A DNA stretch of 64,000 nt from Rhodothermales bacterium (GCA_951812585.1 OX638318.1:524819-588818); one strand, 5' to 3'. Numbered from the stretch's first letter, positions 1-10,953 are shown. Notes: generated from the sequence alone by a model not told the origin. Numbers and translations: made by a program.

Positions 1-1526
1 TGCTGAATGACAACGCACTGAAGATCGAAGTCGTTTCGGCTCCCGTCGTGCCGCTTCGGATCTGGTCCCATATCGCTGCCACCTACGACGGGTCAGGACG
101 CGCAGAAGGCCTGGCGCTGCACATCAATGGCGCAGCGGTGCGCACCATCATCGTTCGAGACTCCCTGGCACGCAAGAGCATTCTTAACGGCAATGATCTC
201 TTGGCTGGCCACTGGTCGCACCGCAAGAAGACGCGCGGCGACATCGAAGGGCTGAAGGGAGCAGCACTGGACGAGATTCGCATCTACGCGCGCGAGCTTT
301 CCGCATTGGAGGTGGCGCACCTGGCCGACAAGCCGCCGTCAGAATCCGCGCTGAAAGACCACTACCGCATACACCATGACGCCGCGCACGCGGCGCACGT
401 AACGCGCCTGGACAGTTTGCGGCGAAGCTGGCGCGAAGTCCCCCATATCATGGTGATGGAAGACATGGAAACGCCGAGGCCCACCTTTGTGCTGGCGCGC
501 GGCGCATACGATGCGCCGATGGATTCTGTCGGCCCCGATACGCCGGAGGCCATTCTAAGCATGCCGGCGCACTACCCACGCAACAGGCTGGGACTAGTCT
601 ACTGGCTGATGGACCCGCAAAACCCGCTTACCGCGCGCGTAGCAGTCAACAGGTTCTGGCAGATGATCTTTGGAGAAGGCCTGGTACATACACCCGAGGA
701 CTTCGGCAGTCAGGGCGCCTTCCCCACGCATCCAATGCTGTTGGATTACCTGGCGACCGCCTTCATCGCGTCCGGGTGGGACATCAAAGCACTCCTCTAT
801 GAAATCGTCACCTCAGCCACGTACCGGCAGTCCAACGCAATTACAGCATCGCTCGCTGCACGAGACCCGGACAACATGTACCTGGCCCGTGGACCCAAGG
901 TGCGCCTGTCCGCAGAAATGATGCGCGACAACGCACTATTTGCGAGCGGACTCCTGCACCAGGAGATCGGCGGCGAACCCGTGCGGCCCTACCAACCCGC
1001 AGGGCTCTGGAAAGCCCTTGCCAACCAGGTCGGCGAAAACCGCTACCGCCCCGGCCGGGGACACGACCTCTACCGGCGCAGCCTGTATACCTACTGGAAG
1101 CGCACCATACCGCCGCCCGCCATGCTCACCTTTGATGCGCCCGAGCGCACCGTCTGCACGGTGGAACGCCAATCCACGGCCACGCCGCTGCAATCCCTTG
1201 TGCTGTTGAACGATCCGCAGTTTGTGGAATCAGCCCGTGTCCTTGCAGAGCGGATAGTGCATGACCGGGCACTGGATGACGAGGAACGCATCACACGCGC
1301 CTTTCGCCTTCTGACTTCACGCGTGCCGACAAGAGAAGAACGCGCCAGCCTCAAGGCACTCCTTAGCGCGCAGAAGACCGCCTTTTCCAACGATTCAACC
1401 CGCGCCGCACGCTTGGCCAGCGTGGGGAACAGCCGCCCTGGGGGGCTGGCCGATGACGTGACGCTGGCAGCCTGGACGGTGGTCGCCAGTACAATCATGA
1501 ACCTGGATGAAGCCCAGTACCGATGA
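1..1526 (+). CDS. PSD1/DUF1553 cytochrome-type lipoprotein with LamG domain (5' end outside window)
   Basis: The reading frame is open from base 3, so the start lies upstream; a GTG at 48 is internal to a LamG domain and is not a start. What is visible is the end of a LamG/concanavalin-like domain (roughly the first 110 residues, ending near DEIRIYARELS) and a full DUF1553 (PSD1) domain with the motifs [40 protein letters not shown] and TPLQSLVLLNDPQF. The complete paralogues at 2984 and 7519 add an N-terminal lipobox, a PSCyt1 haem domain and DUF1549, so these are expected upstream. The stop overlaps the next start (ATGA), which implies translational coupling to its DUF1501 partner. The family is abundant in Planctomycetota, Verrucomicrobiota and Rhodothermota; its biochemical role is not established. 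Confidence 0.9.
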   Translation, partial: LNDNALKIEVVSAPVVPLRIWSHIAATYDGSGRAEGLALHINGAAVRTIIVRDSLARKSILNGNDLLAGHWSHRKKTRGDIEGLKGAALDEIRIYARELSALEVAHLADKPPSESALKDHYRIHHDAAHAAHVTRLDSLRRSWREVPHIMVMEDMETPRPTFVLARGAYDAPMDSVGPDTPEAILSMPAHYPRNRLGLVYWLMDPQNPLTARVAVNRFWQMIFGEGLVHTPEDFGSQGAFPTHPMLLDYLATAFIASGWDIKALLYEIVTSATYRQSNAITASLAARDPDNMYLARGPKVRLSAEMMRDNALFASGLLHQEIGGEPVRPYQPAGLWKALANQVGENRYRPGRGHDLYRRSLYTYWKRTIPPPAMLTFDAPERTVCTVERQSTATPLQSLVLLNDPQFVESARVLAERIVHDRALDDEERITRAFRLLTSRVPTREERASLKALLSAQKTAFSNDSTRAARLASVGNSRPGGLADDVTLAAWTVVASTIMNLDEAQYR

Positions 1527-2980
1527 CACCAGACCCGTTCTATGAATGCGGTTGCCAGATGAACCGCCGCCACTTCTTTTCGCGCTTAAGCCTGGGCATC
1601 GGGGGTGCAGCACTCGCGTCGCTCCTGGGCTGCGGCACGCGCCCTGCCGCCTCGCGAAGCGCACTGGAGGGAATTCTGGAAACGCCGCATATTGCGCCGC
1701 GGGCACGGCGGGTGATCTATCTGTTTCAGAGCGGCGGGCCATCACAGCTGGAGCTGTTCGACTACAAGCCCCTTTTGAAGGGACGGCGCGGAGAAGATCT
1801 GCCCGCGTCAGTTCGCATGGGGCAGCGCCTGACTGGTATGACGGCCTACCAGAAGACGCTGCCGCTGGCCCCTACGATCTATCCGTTCCAGCAGCATGGC
1901 AAGAGCGGCGCGTGGATCAGCGACCTCTTGCCATACACCGCCCAGATTGCCGACGAGCTTTGCATCGTGCGCTCGATGTACACCGAAGCGATCAATCACG
2001 ACCCCGCCATTACCTTCTTCCAGACAGGATCGCAGCAGCCCGGGCGGCCAAGCATAGGAGCCTGGCTGAGCTACGGGCTAGGCAGCGCCAATGATAATCT
2101 GCCCGCCTTTTGCGTGCTTCTCTCGCGTGGCCTGCAGCGGCCGCAGCCGATATACTCGCGGCTATGGGGCAATGGATTCCTGGCAGCGCTGCACCAGGGC
2201 GTGCAGTTCAGACCCGGCGGCGATCCCGTGCTGTACCTCAACAACCCGCCCGGCATAGGTCCCGCAGATCGGCGCCGCATGCTGCAGCACCTCACGGAGC
2301 TCAACAGCCTGCGCAGCGCTGCGGCGGGCACAGCGCACATTGAATCCCGTATTGCCCAGTACGAGATGGCATACCGGATGCAAACTTCCGTGCCGGCGGT
2401 GACCGACCTGTCAGATGAACCCGAATCCACGTTTGAGCTTTACGGCGAAGCAGCGCGCATCCCGGGCACGTACGCGGCCAACTGCCTGCTGGCCCGACGC
2501 CTGGCAGAACGCGATGTGCGCTTTGTGCAGCTGTATCACATGGGCTGGGATCAGCATGGAAACCTGCCGCACGATATTGCGCTTCAGTGCAAGGACACGG
2601 ATCGCCCGTCGGCGGCACTGGTGAAGGACCTCAAGCAGCGTGGCCTGCTCGATGATACGCTGGTGATCTGGGGCGGTGAGTTTGGTCGCACCAACTACAG
2701 CCAGGGAGCCCTCACCGAAATAAACTACGGGCGCGATCACCACCCGCGCTGCTTCAGCGTCTGGATGGCGGGCGGCGGGATCAAGCGCGGCCTTACCTAC
2801 GGCAAGACCGACGACCTCGGCTATAACATCGTGGAGGACCCCGTGCATGTGCACGACTTCCAAGCCACCGTACTGCACCTGCTGGGTATTGAGCACGAGC
2901 GCCTGACCTACAAGCATCAGGGACGGCGCTATCGACTGACCGATGTGCACGGCAAGGTCATTCGTAACCTGATTGCATGA
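1523..2980 (+). CDS. DUF1501 family Tat-exported lipoprotein
   Basis: A 485-residue member of the DUF1501 family, which has a sulfatase/alkaline-phosphatase-like fold. The N terminus has a twin-arginine motif (R15-R16 in NRRHFFSRLS), a hydrophobic stretch and a lipobox (SLLGC, C37), so Tat export followed by lipidation is likely. Family motifs are present in order: LFQSGGPSQLELFDYKP, SGAWISDLLP, NHDPAITFF, HMGWDQHGN, WGGEFGRTNY and YGRDHHPRCF; several of the Asp/His residues probably bind metal. The ATG at 1523 overlaps the upstream stop; an ATG at 1559 (MNRRHFF) would also keep the Tat signal and cannot be excluded. Only three bases separate the stop from the next PSCyt gene. DUF1501 proteins are regularly paired with DUF1549/DUF1553 proteins, but their reaction is unknown. 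Confidence 0.92.
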   Translation: MTPDPFYECGCQMNRRHFFSRLSLGIGGAALASLLGCGTRPAASRSALEGILETPHIAPRARRVIYLFQSGGPSQLELFDYKPLLKGRRGEDLPASVRMGQRLTGMTAYQKTLPLAPTIYPFQQHGKSGAWISDLLPYTAQIADELCIVRSMYTEAINHDPAITFFQTGSQQPGRPSIGAWLSYGLGSANDNLPAFCVLLSRGLQRPQPIYSRLWGNGFLAALHQGVQFRPGGDPVLYLNNPPGIGPADRRRMLQHLTELNSLRSAAAGTAHIESRIAQYEMAYRMQTSVPAVTDLSDEPESTFELYGEAARIPGTYAANCLLARRLAERDVRFVQLYHMGWDQHGNLPHDIALQCKDTDRPSAALVKDLKQRGLLDDTLVIWGGEFGRTNYSQGALTEINYGRDHHPRCFSVWMAGGGIKRGLTYGKTDDLGYNIVEDPVHVHDFQATVLHLLGIEHERLTYKHQGRRYRLTDVHGKVIRNLIA

Positions 2981-2983
2981 CCT

Positions 2984-5900
2984 ATGTGCAAAGCAGCCGC
3001 ATGGTGGATTATTGCATGCTGCTCCCTCGCAGCCGGTTGCAGCATGCCGCGGGAAACTAACCTCCCGCTGGTGGTGGACTACAACGTTCACGTCAAGCCG
3101 ATCCTGTCCGACCGCTGTTACAAGTGCCACGGACCTGACGCGAAGGCACGCCAGGCCGGACTGAACCTGTCAGACGAATCGGAAGCCAAGGAAGCGGTGT
3201 TGGAGTCTGGTGGGCATGCCATTGTGCCGGGCAGTCCGCGCAGAAGCAAACTCTATCGTCGCATTACCGCGCGGGATGCCGACAAACGCATGCCGCCCGC
3301 GGAGTCAAACCTGTCGCTTGCACCGAACGAAATTGCGCTCCTGAACCGCTGGATCAGGCAAGGCGCAGCGTGGAAGCCCCATTGGGCGTTCATCGCACCC
3401 CGCCCGCAGTCCCTGCCCGCCGTTCAGGACAGCACATGGCCCCGTCACGGCCTGGATTATTTTGTGCTGGCGCGCCTGGAACGTGAAGGACGTACGCCCA
3501 GCGCCGAGGCCGCCAGGGAAACGCTCATCCGGCGCGTGACTTTCGACCTGACGGGACTGCCACCTTCGCTGGACGACATCGACGCCTTCGTAGCCGATAG
3601 CAGCGTGGACGCGTATGAACGCGTCGTGGATCGCCTTTTGAACGCGGAGGCCTATGGAGAGCACATGGCGGCCGAATGGATGGACATCGCCCGCTATGCG
3701 GATACGGATGGCTACCAGGTAGACCTTGAGCGGCGGATGTGGCCGTGGCGCGACTGGGTGATCGATGCGCTCAACGCAAACATGCCGTTTGATCAGTTCA
3801 GCACCTGGCAGCTCGCCGGCGATCTGTTGCCGGATGCAACAAACGAACAGCAGCTCGCGACCGCCTTCAACCGCAACCATCGACAGACGCACGAAAGCGG
3901 TGCTATTGATGAAGAGTTCCGCACGGAGTATATCGCAGACCGCACCAACACAGTGGGTACAGCATTTCTTGGACTCACTATGGAATGCGCGCGCTGCCAT
4001 GACCACAAGTACGACCCGATCACGCAGGAGGATTACTACAGCCTGTTCAGCTTTTTCAATAACATCGACGAGGCTGGGCTTAATGCCGGCGTGACCATGG
4101 CCGTGCCGGTGCCCTCGCTTATGCTGCCGGATGAGGATGCCCGTCAAAAGATCCGCACGCTGGAGGCCGAAGTGGCCACACAGGAAAACGCTGCAGCAGC
4201 GGCAGCCCAGGCGACACACAGCGACTTTGACGTATGGCTCAAAAGTGGCGCGGAGTTGGGCCCGGTGCCACCAGCAATGTTGGCATACGACTTTGATGTG
4301 CTGCAGGACAGCACCACGCCTGCACTGCGCGGCCCACCTGGCACGGCGGTGCTGGAGCCTATGCTCGTAGAAGGGCGCTTCGGAAGCGCCTTGAAATTCG
4401 ATGGTGCCAGTGGCATCAAGCTCGAAGGTGCAGGGCAGTTTGAGCGCAGTGATCCCTTCACGCTCAGCCTGTGGATCAAGGCTTCGCATCACGAAGCAAC
4501 GGCGGTCCTGGTGCACCGCACGCACGCAAGGCTGGAAGCGGGAAGCCGGGGCTATGAGCTGTCTCTGCAGGAGGGCCGACTCGTGGGACAATTGGCTTTC
4601 ATGTGGCCCGAAAATGCCCTGCGCGTTGTATCGGACCAAGCCGTACCGCTGAATAAATGGGTGCATGTTGCCCTGTCGTACGATGGCGCCAGCGAAGCGC
4701 GCGGACTGCGCCTGTACATGGATGGGAAGCAGTTGCCGGTCACCGTTGTGCGGGACAACCTTCACGGCTCCATCCAGTACGACAACATCCCGGTCCCGGT
4801 CGCTGTCGGCTACCGCATCCTGGATCGCGGCTTCAAGGGGGGCGCCATCGACGGGCTGCGCATTTATGACAGCAGGCTCCCCGCCTTGGACATCCTGCGC
4901 CTGGCGGAGCAGACGCCGCGCGCCGGCGAGGCCGAACGATACGAGTACTTTCTGGCGCGCCATGCGCCAGCATATCAACAGCAGCTTCGGAGGCTTCAGT
5001 CCAGCCGGCACGCGCTTAGCCGCGCCTTGCACGCAGTGCCTCAGATCATGGTGATGCGCGAAACCGCAATGAATCGCACCGCCTTTGTTCTGGAACGCGG
5101 CCAGTACGACGCCAAGGAAAAGCCGGTAGCAGCCGGTGTTCCAGAGGCCATCTTCCCATGGAATGATGAGTGGCCGCGCAACCGTTACGGGTTCGCGCAG
5201 TGGCTCTTTGACGCGGAGAATCCGCTCACTGCGCGCGTGGCCGTGAACCGGTTCTGGCAGCGATACTTTGGCACCGGCCTGGTGTCCACACCCGAAGACT
5301 TTGGCAGTCAGGGACGGCTTCCTTCACATCCCGCGCTGCTGGATTATCTGGCCCGAACCTTCATCGACAGCGGCTGGGACATGAAGAACCTGCACCGCCG
5401 CATCGTCACTTCGAGCACCTATCGGCAGCGGTCCGAGCCCCGGAACGACGACCTAGTGCTGGATCCTGCCAATACGCTCCTGGCACGCGGGCCGCGCCTG
5501 CGACTGTCCGCAGAAATGCTGCGCGACCATGCCCTTGCCGCCAGCGGCCTCCTGGATCGCACCATCGGCGGACCCAGCGTCAAGCCCTACCAGCCTCCAG
5601 GGCTCTGGGAAGAAAAGCAGAACCAGCGCTATGTCCCGGACACCGGTAGCGCCCTCTATCGGCGCAGCCTTTATACCTTCTTCAAGCGCAGCTCGCCGCC
5701 GCCAGCCATGATGGCCTTTGACATGCCTAATCGCGCCCACTGCGTCATGCGGCGGCAGCGCACGGCCACGCCGCTGCAGGCCTTGGTGCTTTTCAACGAT
5801 CCGCAGCTGGTGGAAGCCGCGCGCCATATTGCACAACGGGCGCTGACGCATCCCGTGCTGGAGGATCAGATCACCAAAGCCTTCCGGCTGGTGCTGAGCC

Positions 5901-6109
5901 GCCGGCCTTCAGACGAAGAGGTTCGGGTGCTGGCGTCGCTGTACGCAGAGCAGTATGTGCACTATTCCGACAACCCTGAGGCAGCTGTGCAGCTGCTGCA
6001 CACCGGGGATTCCGGGTGGGACGAAAGCCTCGACCCTGCCGCTTTGGCAGCGGCAACCATGCTAAGCAACGCGCTCTTATCTTATGATGAAACCGTCGTC
6101 AAGTACTGA
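2984..6109 (+). CDS. PSCyt1-DUF1549-LamG-DUF1553 two-haem lipoprotein
   Basis: A 1041-residue protein. The signal peptide ends in a lipobox (LAAGC, C19). A planctomycete-type cytochrome c domain (PSCyt1) follows with a haem motif C45-Y-K-C48-H49. DUF1549 (PSCyt2) covers about residues 150-370 and contains a second haem-type motif C335-A-R-C338-H339 followed by [10 protein letters not shown] short coiled-coil-like stretch (about 385-410) leads to a LamG domain (about 440-645) and a C-terminal DUF1553/PSD1 domain (about 700-1030, with NRFWQ and [14 protein letters not shown]). Two CxxCH motifs suggest electron transfer outside the cytoplasmic membrane, and LamG suggests glycan binding; both are inferences. 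It overlaps the next DUF1501 gene by one base (TGATG). A central stretch is nearly identical in DNA to the paralogue at 7519. Confidence 0.93.
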   Translation: MCKAAAWWIIACCSLAAGCSMPRETNLPLVVDYNVHVKPILSDRCYKCHGPDAKARQAGLNLSDESEAKEAVLESGGHAIVPGSPRRSKLYRRITARDADKRMPPAESNLSLAPNEIALLNRWIRQGAAWKPHWAFIAPRPQSLPAVQDSTWPRHGLDYFVLARLEREGRTPSAEAARETLIRRVTFDLTGLPPSLDDIDAFVADSSVDAYERVVDRLLNAEAYGEHMAAEWMDIARYADTDGYQVDLERRMWPWRDWVIDALNANMPFDQFSTWQLAGDLLPDATNEQQLATAFNRNHRQTHESGAIDEEFRTEYIADRTNTVGTAFLGLTMECARCHDHKYDPITQEDYYSLFSFFNNIDEAGLNAGVTMAVPVPSLMLPDEDARQKIRTLEAEVATQENAAAAAAQATHSDFDVWLKSGAELGPVPPAMLAYDFDVLQDSTTPALRGPPGTAVLEPMLVEGRFGSALKFDGASGIKLEGAGQFERSDPFTLSLWIKASHHEATAVLVHRTHARLEAGSRGYELSLQEGRLVGQLAFMWPENALRVVSDQAVPLNKWVHVALSYDGASEARGLRLYMDGKQLPVTVVRDNLHGSIQYDNIPVPVAVGYRILDRGFKGGAIDGLRIYDSRLPALDILRLAEQTPRAGEAERYEYFLARHAPAYQQQLRRLQSSRHALSRALHAVPQIMVMRETAMNRTAFVLERGQYDAKEKPVAAGVPEAIFPWNDEWPRNRYGFAQWLFDAENPLTARVAVNRFWQRYFGTGLVSTPEDFGSQGRLPSHPALLDYLARTFIDSGWDMKNLHRRIVTSSTYRQRSEPRNDDLVLDPANTLLARGPRLRLSAEMLRDHALAASGLLDRTIGGPSVKPYQPPGLWEEKQNQRYVPDTGSALYRRSLYTFFKRSSPPPAMMAFDMPNRAHCVMRRQRTATPLQALVLFNDPQLVEAARHIAQRALTHPVLEDQITKAFRLVLSRRPSDEEVRVLASLYAEQYVHYSDNPEAAVQLLHTGDSGWDESLDPAALAAATMLSNALLSYDETVVKY

Positions 6110-7515
6110 TGCACGCGTGCCACAACTATAGACCCATCACCTCCAGGCGGGAGTTTCTGGGGCGGCTGGGATTGGGTCTCGGCGGCGTGGCCCTTTCTTC
6201 CATCGTGGCGGCGACACCCGCACCAGGGCCCAAGGCGCGGGCTAAACGTGTCATCTACCTGTTTCAGAGCGGCGGTCCCTCGCAATTTGAACTGTTTGAC
6301 TACAAGCCGCTGGTGAATCAGCTGCACGGCCAGGAATTGCCTGATTCCGTGCGCAAGGGACAACGTCTTACGGGGATGACCGGGTACCAGAACTCGCTGC
6401 CACTGGCCCGGTCGCACTTCGGCTTTGCGCAGCACGGCAGCAGCGGGGCATGGGTAAGTGAACTCATGCCGTACACGGCCCAGGTGTCGGATGAGCTGTG
6501 CTTTGTGAAGTCCATGCATACGGAGGCCATCAACCACGACCCGGCCATCACTTTCTTCCTTACCGGATCACAGATCGCTGGGCGCCCGTCCATGGGCTCC
6601 TGGCTCAGCTACGGCCTCGGTACGGACAACGACAACCTGCCTGCATTCTGCGTGCTGATCACCAAGGACAAGTCGGGCCAGCCGCTGTATGCCCGCTTGT
6701 GGGGCAACGGATTTCTGCCTTCACTGCATCAGGGCGTGCAGTTTCGTTCGGGCAAGGATCCCGTATTGTATCTGAACAATCCTGCGGGAGTCTCTGATGA
6801 GAGTCGCCGCATGATGCTGTCCCGCTTGCGCGAGCTTCACGAACTGAAATCAGCTGAGCCAGCCTATGCGGAAGTGGAATCGCGCATTGCGCAGTACGAG
6901 ATGGCCTATCGCATGCAGACCTCGATCCCCGAGGTGATGGACCTCTCTGGTGAGCCGGACTACATCTTCGATCTATACGGAGAAGACGCGAGAGAGCCGG
7001 GCACTTTTGCGGCGAACTGCCTCCTGGCGCGTCGACTGGCGGAGCGTGGGGTGCGCTTCATACAGCTGTTCCACCAGGGGTGGGATCACCACGGCGGCCT
7101 GCCCGTGGGCATCCGGCAACAGTGCAAAGAAACGGATCAGCCCTCTGCAGCGCTGGTGCAGGACCTTCGGCAGCGCGGCATGCTAGAAGACACGCTGGTC
7201 GTGTGGGGCGGAGAGTTTGGTCGCACCAACTACTGTCAGGGCCGGCTGACCGCTGAAGACTACGGACGCGACCATCACCCGCGCTGCTTCACGCTGTGGA
7301 TGGCCGGGGGCGGCATCCGGCCCGGACTGAGCTACGGCGAAACCGACGACTTTGGATACAACATCGTGCGGGACCCGGTGCATGTACACGACCTGCAGGC
7401 TACGCTCCTCCATCTTTTGGGCATAGATCACGAAAAGCTCACCTTCAAGTACCAGGGACGCCGGTACCGGCTGACCGATGTTCATGGTCACGTAGTCAGC
7501 AGCCTCCTTGCGTAA
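6109..7515 (+). CDS. DUF1501 family Tat-exported protein
   Basis: A 468-residue DUF1501 protein, close to the one at 1523. The twin-arginine motif is R13-R14 (SRREFLGRLG), followed by a glycine-rich hydrophobic segment. Unlike the first copy, it has no cysteine at a lipobox position, so it is predicted to be a soluble periplasmic protein. It shares the motifs LFQSGGPSQFELFDYKP, NHDPAITFF, FHQGWDHHGG, WGGEFGRTNY and YGRDHHPRCF. The start ATG shares its A with the upstream TGA, and the next gene begins three bases after its stop, so it sits in one polycistronic unit with its haem-protein neighbours. The repeated gene order supports a two-protein module; the reaction is unknown. Confidence 0.92.
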   Translation: MHACHNYRPITSRREFLGRLGLGLGGVALSSIVAATPAPGPKARAKRVIYLFQSGGPSQFELFDYKPLVNQLHGQELPDSVRKGQRLTGMTGYQNSLPLARSHFGFAQHGSSGAWVSELMPYTAQVSDELCFVKSMHTEAINHDPAITFFLTGSQIAGRPSMGSWLSYGLGTDNDNLPAFCVLITKDKSGQPLYARLWGNGFLPSLHQGVQFRSGKDPVLYLNNPAGVSDESRRMMLSRLRELHELKSAEPAYAEVESRIAQYEMAYRMQTSIPEVMDLSGEPDYIFDLYGEDAREPGTFAANCLLARRLAERGVRFIQLFHQGWDHHGGLPVGIRQQCKETDQPSAALVQDLRQRGMLEDTLVVWGGEFGRTNYCQGRLTAEDYGRDHHPRCFTLWMAGGGIRPGLSYGETDDFGYNIVRDPVHVHDLQATLLHLLGIDHEKLTFKYQGRRYRLTDVHGHVVSSLLA

Positions 7516-7518
7516 CGG

Positions 7519-10500
7519 GTGCGGAAGGCAGCGTCATACCTGCTGGTCGCCGTGCTACTGCAGGGATGCAGCGGGCCCGGTGCAGAAGAAGTGATTCTGC
7601 CCGCCGTCGTTGACTACAACTTTCACATCAAGCCGATCCTGTCGGATCGGTGTTATGCCTGCCACGGCCCGGACGAAAAAGCACGGCAGGCGAGCCTGAA
7701 GCTGCACGAAGAAGCGGGTGCAAAACGGGCGGTGCTGGAGTCGGGTGGCCATGCCATCGTACCTGGCAGCCTTCGACGGAGCAAACTCTATCGCCGCATC
7801 ACGGCGCGGGATACAGACGAGCGCATGCCGCCCGCCGAATCCAACCTTGCGCTCTCGTCCTTTGAGATTGCACTAATCGGTCGCTGGATACAACAAGGAG
7901 CCGAATGGAAACCCCACTGGGCTTTCATCAGACCGGCGAAGCCGCCGCTGCCTGCCGTGCAGGATGCGGCGTGGCCCACCAGCGGGATCGACCACTTTGT
8001 GCTGGCACGCCTGGAACGGGAAGGACTCTCCCCCAGCGCAGAGGCAGGCAGGGAAATGCTCATTCGCCGCGTGACCTTCGATCTGACAGGGCTGCCGCCT
8101 TCGCTGGACGACATCGACGCCTTCGTGGCCGATAGCAGCGTGGACGCGTATGAACGTGTCGTGGATCGCCTTTTGAACTCGGAGGCCTATGGAGAACACA
8201 TGGCGGCCGAATGGTTGGACATCGCCCGCTATGCGGATACACACGGCTACCAGAACGACCGTGAGCGCCGCATGTGGCCGTGGCGCGACTGGGTGATCGA
8301 TGCGCTCAACGCAAACATGCCGTTTGATCAGTTCAGCACCTGGCAGCTCGCCGGCGATCTGATGCCGGATGCCACGGTGGAGCAGCAACTGGCGACCGCT
8401 TTCAACCGCAACCACCGGCAAACGAACGAGGGCGGCAGCATTGAGGAGGAGTTTCGCACGGAGTACGTCGCGGACCGGACCAACACGGTGGGGACGGCCT
8501 TTCTGGGGCTCACCATGGAGTGCGCGCGTTGTCACGACCACAAGTACGATCCCATTACGCAGCAGGACTATTACAGCTTATTCAGCTTGTTCAACAACAT
8601 TGATGAGTCCGGCCAGACTTCCCACTTTACGCAGGCTGTGCCGGTGCCCGCACTGCCGCTGCCGGATGCAGCGGCTGATGCCCAGATCCGTACGCTTCAG
8701 GCGCAGGTAGACGAGCAAGAACGAATGGTGCGCCAAGCTGCGGAGGCCGCCCGATCCATGATTGAGGCATGGACCGAGCACGGCGCGCCACTCGTTTCGG
8801 TGCCGCCACCCATTCTTGCCTACGACTTCGATGTGCTGCAGGATGACCGCATGCCCGCGACACTCGGACCGGAAGGCCAAGCGGTCTTTGCACCGACGCT
8901 GGTAGAAGGACGACATGGCCAGGCCTTGTCATTTGATGGCGAAAGCGGCATCAACATCCCTGAAGCCGGCCGCTTTGCGCGCAGCGATCCCTTCACGATC
9001 AGCTTCTGGATCAAGGCCGCTGAAGCGCATACCACCTGCGTCCTGGTGCATCGCACCCAGGCCGCGCTAGATGCTGGAAGCCGGGGTTACGAGGTATCGC
9101 TGCAGGACGGGCTGCTTTTAGGACAGTTGGCACATATGTGGCCGGAGAACGCGCTTCGCATCACCACGGACGCACCCGTGCCGGTAGGACGCTGGGTGCA
9201 TGTGGCCATGACGTACGATGGATCCAGCACGGCGCAAGGGTTGCGCCTCTTTGTGGATGGCGTGCAGGCGCAGACCACCACCGTGCGCGACAATCTCCAG
9301 GGCCCCATCCTGTACGAGAACCTTGCGGTTCCCTTCACGATAGGGTATCGGTTTCGGGACACAGGCTTTAAGGGTGGGGCCATTGATGCCCTGCGCATCT
9401 ACGACAGCGCGCTGCCCGCTCTGGACGTACGCCGTCTGGCGGGCTTGGAGCCCGGAGCAGATGAAGCGGACCGCTCTGAGTACTATCTGGCACGATTGGG
9501 CGCGGAGCATGTGGACCAGATCCTTGCGCTTCAGTCGCGGCGCGCCGCACTCAATGCGGCCCGTGCCGCAGTGCCCCAGATCATGGTGATGCGCGAAATG
9601 TCCATGAACCGCGCCGCTCATGTCCTCGTGCGCGGGCAGTACGACGCCAAGGGTGCACGCGTTGACCCTGGCGCGCCCGAAGCCATAATGCCCTGGTCCG
9701 ACAAGTGGCCGCGCAACCGCTACGGCTTGGCGCAGTGGCTCTTCGACCCGGACAATCCGCTCACTGCGCGCGTGGCCGTCAATAGATTCTGGCAACGCTA
9801 CTTTGGAACCGGCCTTGTGGCGACACCCGAAGATTTTGGCAGTCAGGGGGCCCTGCCCTCGCATCCAGACCTTCTGGACTACCTGGCGACGACCTTCATA
9901 CAAAGCGGGTGGGACATGAAGGACCTGCATCGCCGCATCGTCACCTCCCGCACCTATCGGCAGCGATCAAGCACCGATCCTGCCACGCTAGCGCGTGATC
10001 CTGCCAACACGCTCCTGGCACGGGGGCCGCGGCTGCGACTGTCTGCGGAGATGGTGCGCGACCACGCCCTGGCCGCCAGCGGCCTTTTGGATCGCACCGT
10101 GGGCGGGCCCAGCGTCAAGCCGTATCAACCCGACGGGCTCTGGGAAGAGAAGTCGGGTGTGCGCTACGTCATGGGCACCGGCCCCGACCTGTACCGGCGA
10201 AGCCTCTACACCTTCTTAAAGCGAACGTCGCCACCACCGTCGATGATCACCTTCGACATGCCGACACGCGCGCAATGCGTCATGCGCCGGCAGCAAACCA
10301 CAACGCCGATGCAGGCGCTGGTGCTGCTTAATGATCCGCAGTATGTGGAGGCCGCGCGGCATATTGCGCAGCGCACCATGGCGCAGCCGTCGCTGGAGGC
10401 GCGTATCACGCGGGCGTTTCGTCTGGTGACAAGCCGGTACCCCACCGGCAAAGAGATCGAAGTGCTCCAAGCGCTGTACCAGGAACAGCATGCTTTCTTT

Positions 10501-10644
10501 GAAGCGGACGCTGCGCGCGCACCCGCGCTATTGACTACAGGCCAGTCCGCGTGGGATGCGGTCTCGGAGCCCTCAGCCCTGGCGGCTATGGCCGTGCTCT
10601 CCAGCGCGCTCCTGTCGTACGATGAGGCGATCATGAGGTACTGA
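7519..10644 (+). CDS. PSCyt1-DUF1549-LamG-DUF1553 two-haem lipoprotein
   Basis: This 1041-residue paralogue matches the product of the gene at 2984 in length and domain order. The start is a GTG three bases after the DUF1501 stop; it yields a signal peptide with lipobox LLQGC (C17). PSCyt1 carries C45-Y-A-C48-H49; DUF1549 carries [14 protein letters not shown] near residue 335; a heptad-like segment around 390-415 precedes LamG (about 435-645) and DUF1553 (about 700-1030). No DUF1501 gene follows it: the gap to the next gene is 309 bases, so this copy may end the first operon. Residue and base positions are collinear with the 2984 copy at a constant offset of 4535 bases over the shared tract around 3563-3831, which marks a tandem duplication. 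Confidence 0.93.
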   Translation: MRKAASYLLVAVLLQGCSGPGAEEVILPAVVDYNFHIKPILSDRCYACHGPDEKARQASLKLHEEAGAKRAVLESGGHAIVPGSLRRSKLYRRITARDTDERMPPAESNLALSSFEIALIGRWIQQGAEWKPHWAFIRPAKPPLPAVQDAAWPTSGIDHFVLARLEREGLSPSAEAGREMLIRRVTFDLTGLPPSLDDIDAFVADSSVDAYERVVDRLLNSEAYGEHMAAEWLDIARYADTHGYQNDRERRMWPWRDWVIDALNANMPFDQFSTWQLAGDLMPDATVEQQLATAFNRNHRQTNEGGSIEEEFRTEYVADRTNTVGTAFLGLTMECARCHDHKYDPITQQDYYSLFSLFNNIDESGQTSHFTQAVPVPALPLPDAAADAQIRTLQAQVDEQERMVRQAAEAARSMIEAWTEHGAPLVSVPPPILAYDFDVLQDDRMPATLGPEGQAVFAPTLVEGRHGQALSFDGESGINIPEAGRFARSDPFTISFWIKAAEAHTTCVLVHRTQAALDAGSRGYEVSLQDGLLLGQLAHMWPENALRITTDAPVPVGRWVHVAMTYDGSSTAQGLRLFVDGVQAQTTTVRDNLQGPILYENLAVPFTIGYRFRDTGFKGGAIDALRIYDSALPALDVRRLAGLEPGADEADRSEYYLARLGAEHVDQILALQSRRAALNAARAAVPQIMVMREMSMNRAAHVLVRGQYDAKGARVDPGAPEAIMPWSDKWPRNRYGLAQWLFDPDNPLTARVAVNRFWQRYFGTGLVATPEDFGSQGALPSHPDLLDYLATTFIQSGWDMKDLHRRIVTSRTYRQRSSTDPATLARDPANTLLARGPRLRLSAEMVRDHALAASGLLDRTVGGPSVKPYQPDGLWEEKSGVRYVMGTGPDLYRRSLYTFLKRTSPPPSMITFDMPTRAQCVMRRQQTTTPMQALVLLNDPQYVEAARHIAQRTMAQPSLEARITRAFRLVTSRYPTGKEIEVLQALYQEQHAFFEADAARAPALLTTGQSAWDAVSEPSALAAMAVLSSALLSYDEAIMRY

Positions 10645-10953
10645 AGCCCATGCCCTGTCGGTCTGCAGGCGGCGCGAGATGCAAACGTGGCAACCAGGGC
10701 CTTTGCCTTGGCGTTGCGCTGCGCTTCCTGCTCGCGGTGCCTGTCCGTTGCCGCTGCAAGCCTCGGCCACAGCACAGCTGGATGGCGGGGTGGCCCGGTC
10801 CGCTGGTCTGGCCAGTGAGCGTGCGAGTGATCGCCGCAACCCAAGGCTGGCGATTGCGCGCGGGCTGCACCGGCGTGGTGCAGTGCGGCGCTCCGCTATG
10901 GAGTGCCGCTGTATGAATAGGATAACAATGCGGGCTGATCATTAGATTAAGAC
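10645..10953 (+). other. intergenic region between two PSCyt/DUF1501 operons
   Basis: I see no convincing gene in these 309 bases; the open frames present have no recognisable protein pattern. The region should hold the end of the first operon and the promoter of the second. The only feature that stands out is ATGAATAGGAT at 10913-10923, 30 bases before the start codon at 10954. A near copy lies at a similar distance upstream of the permease gene at 18356. No clear -35 or TTG box, and no strong terminator hairpin, was found. Confidence 0.5.

Noticed and set aside
3305-5032. Long antisense open frame of 575 codons on the minus strand
   Set aside because: It lies wholly within the 2984-6109 gene on the opposite strand, has no family pattern, and reflects GC-rich codon bias in the real gene.
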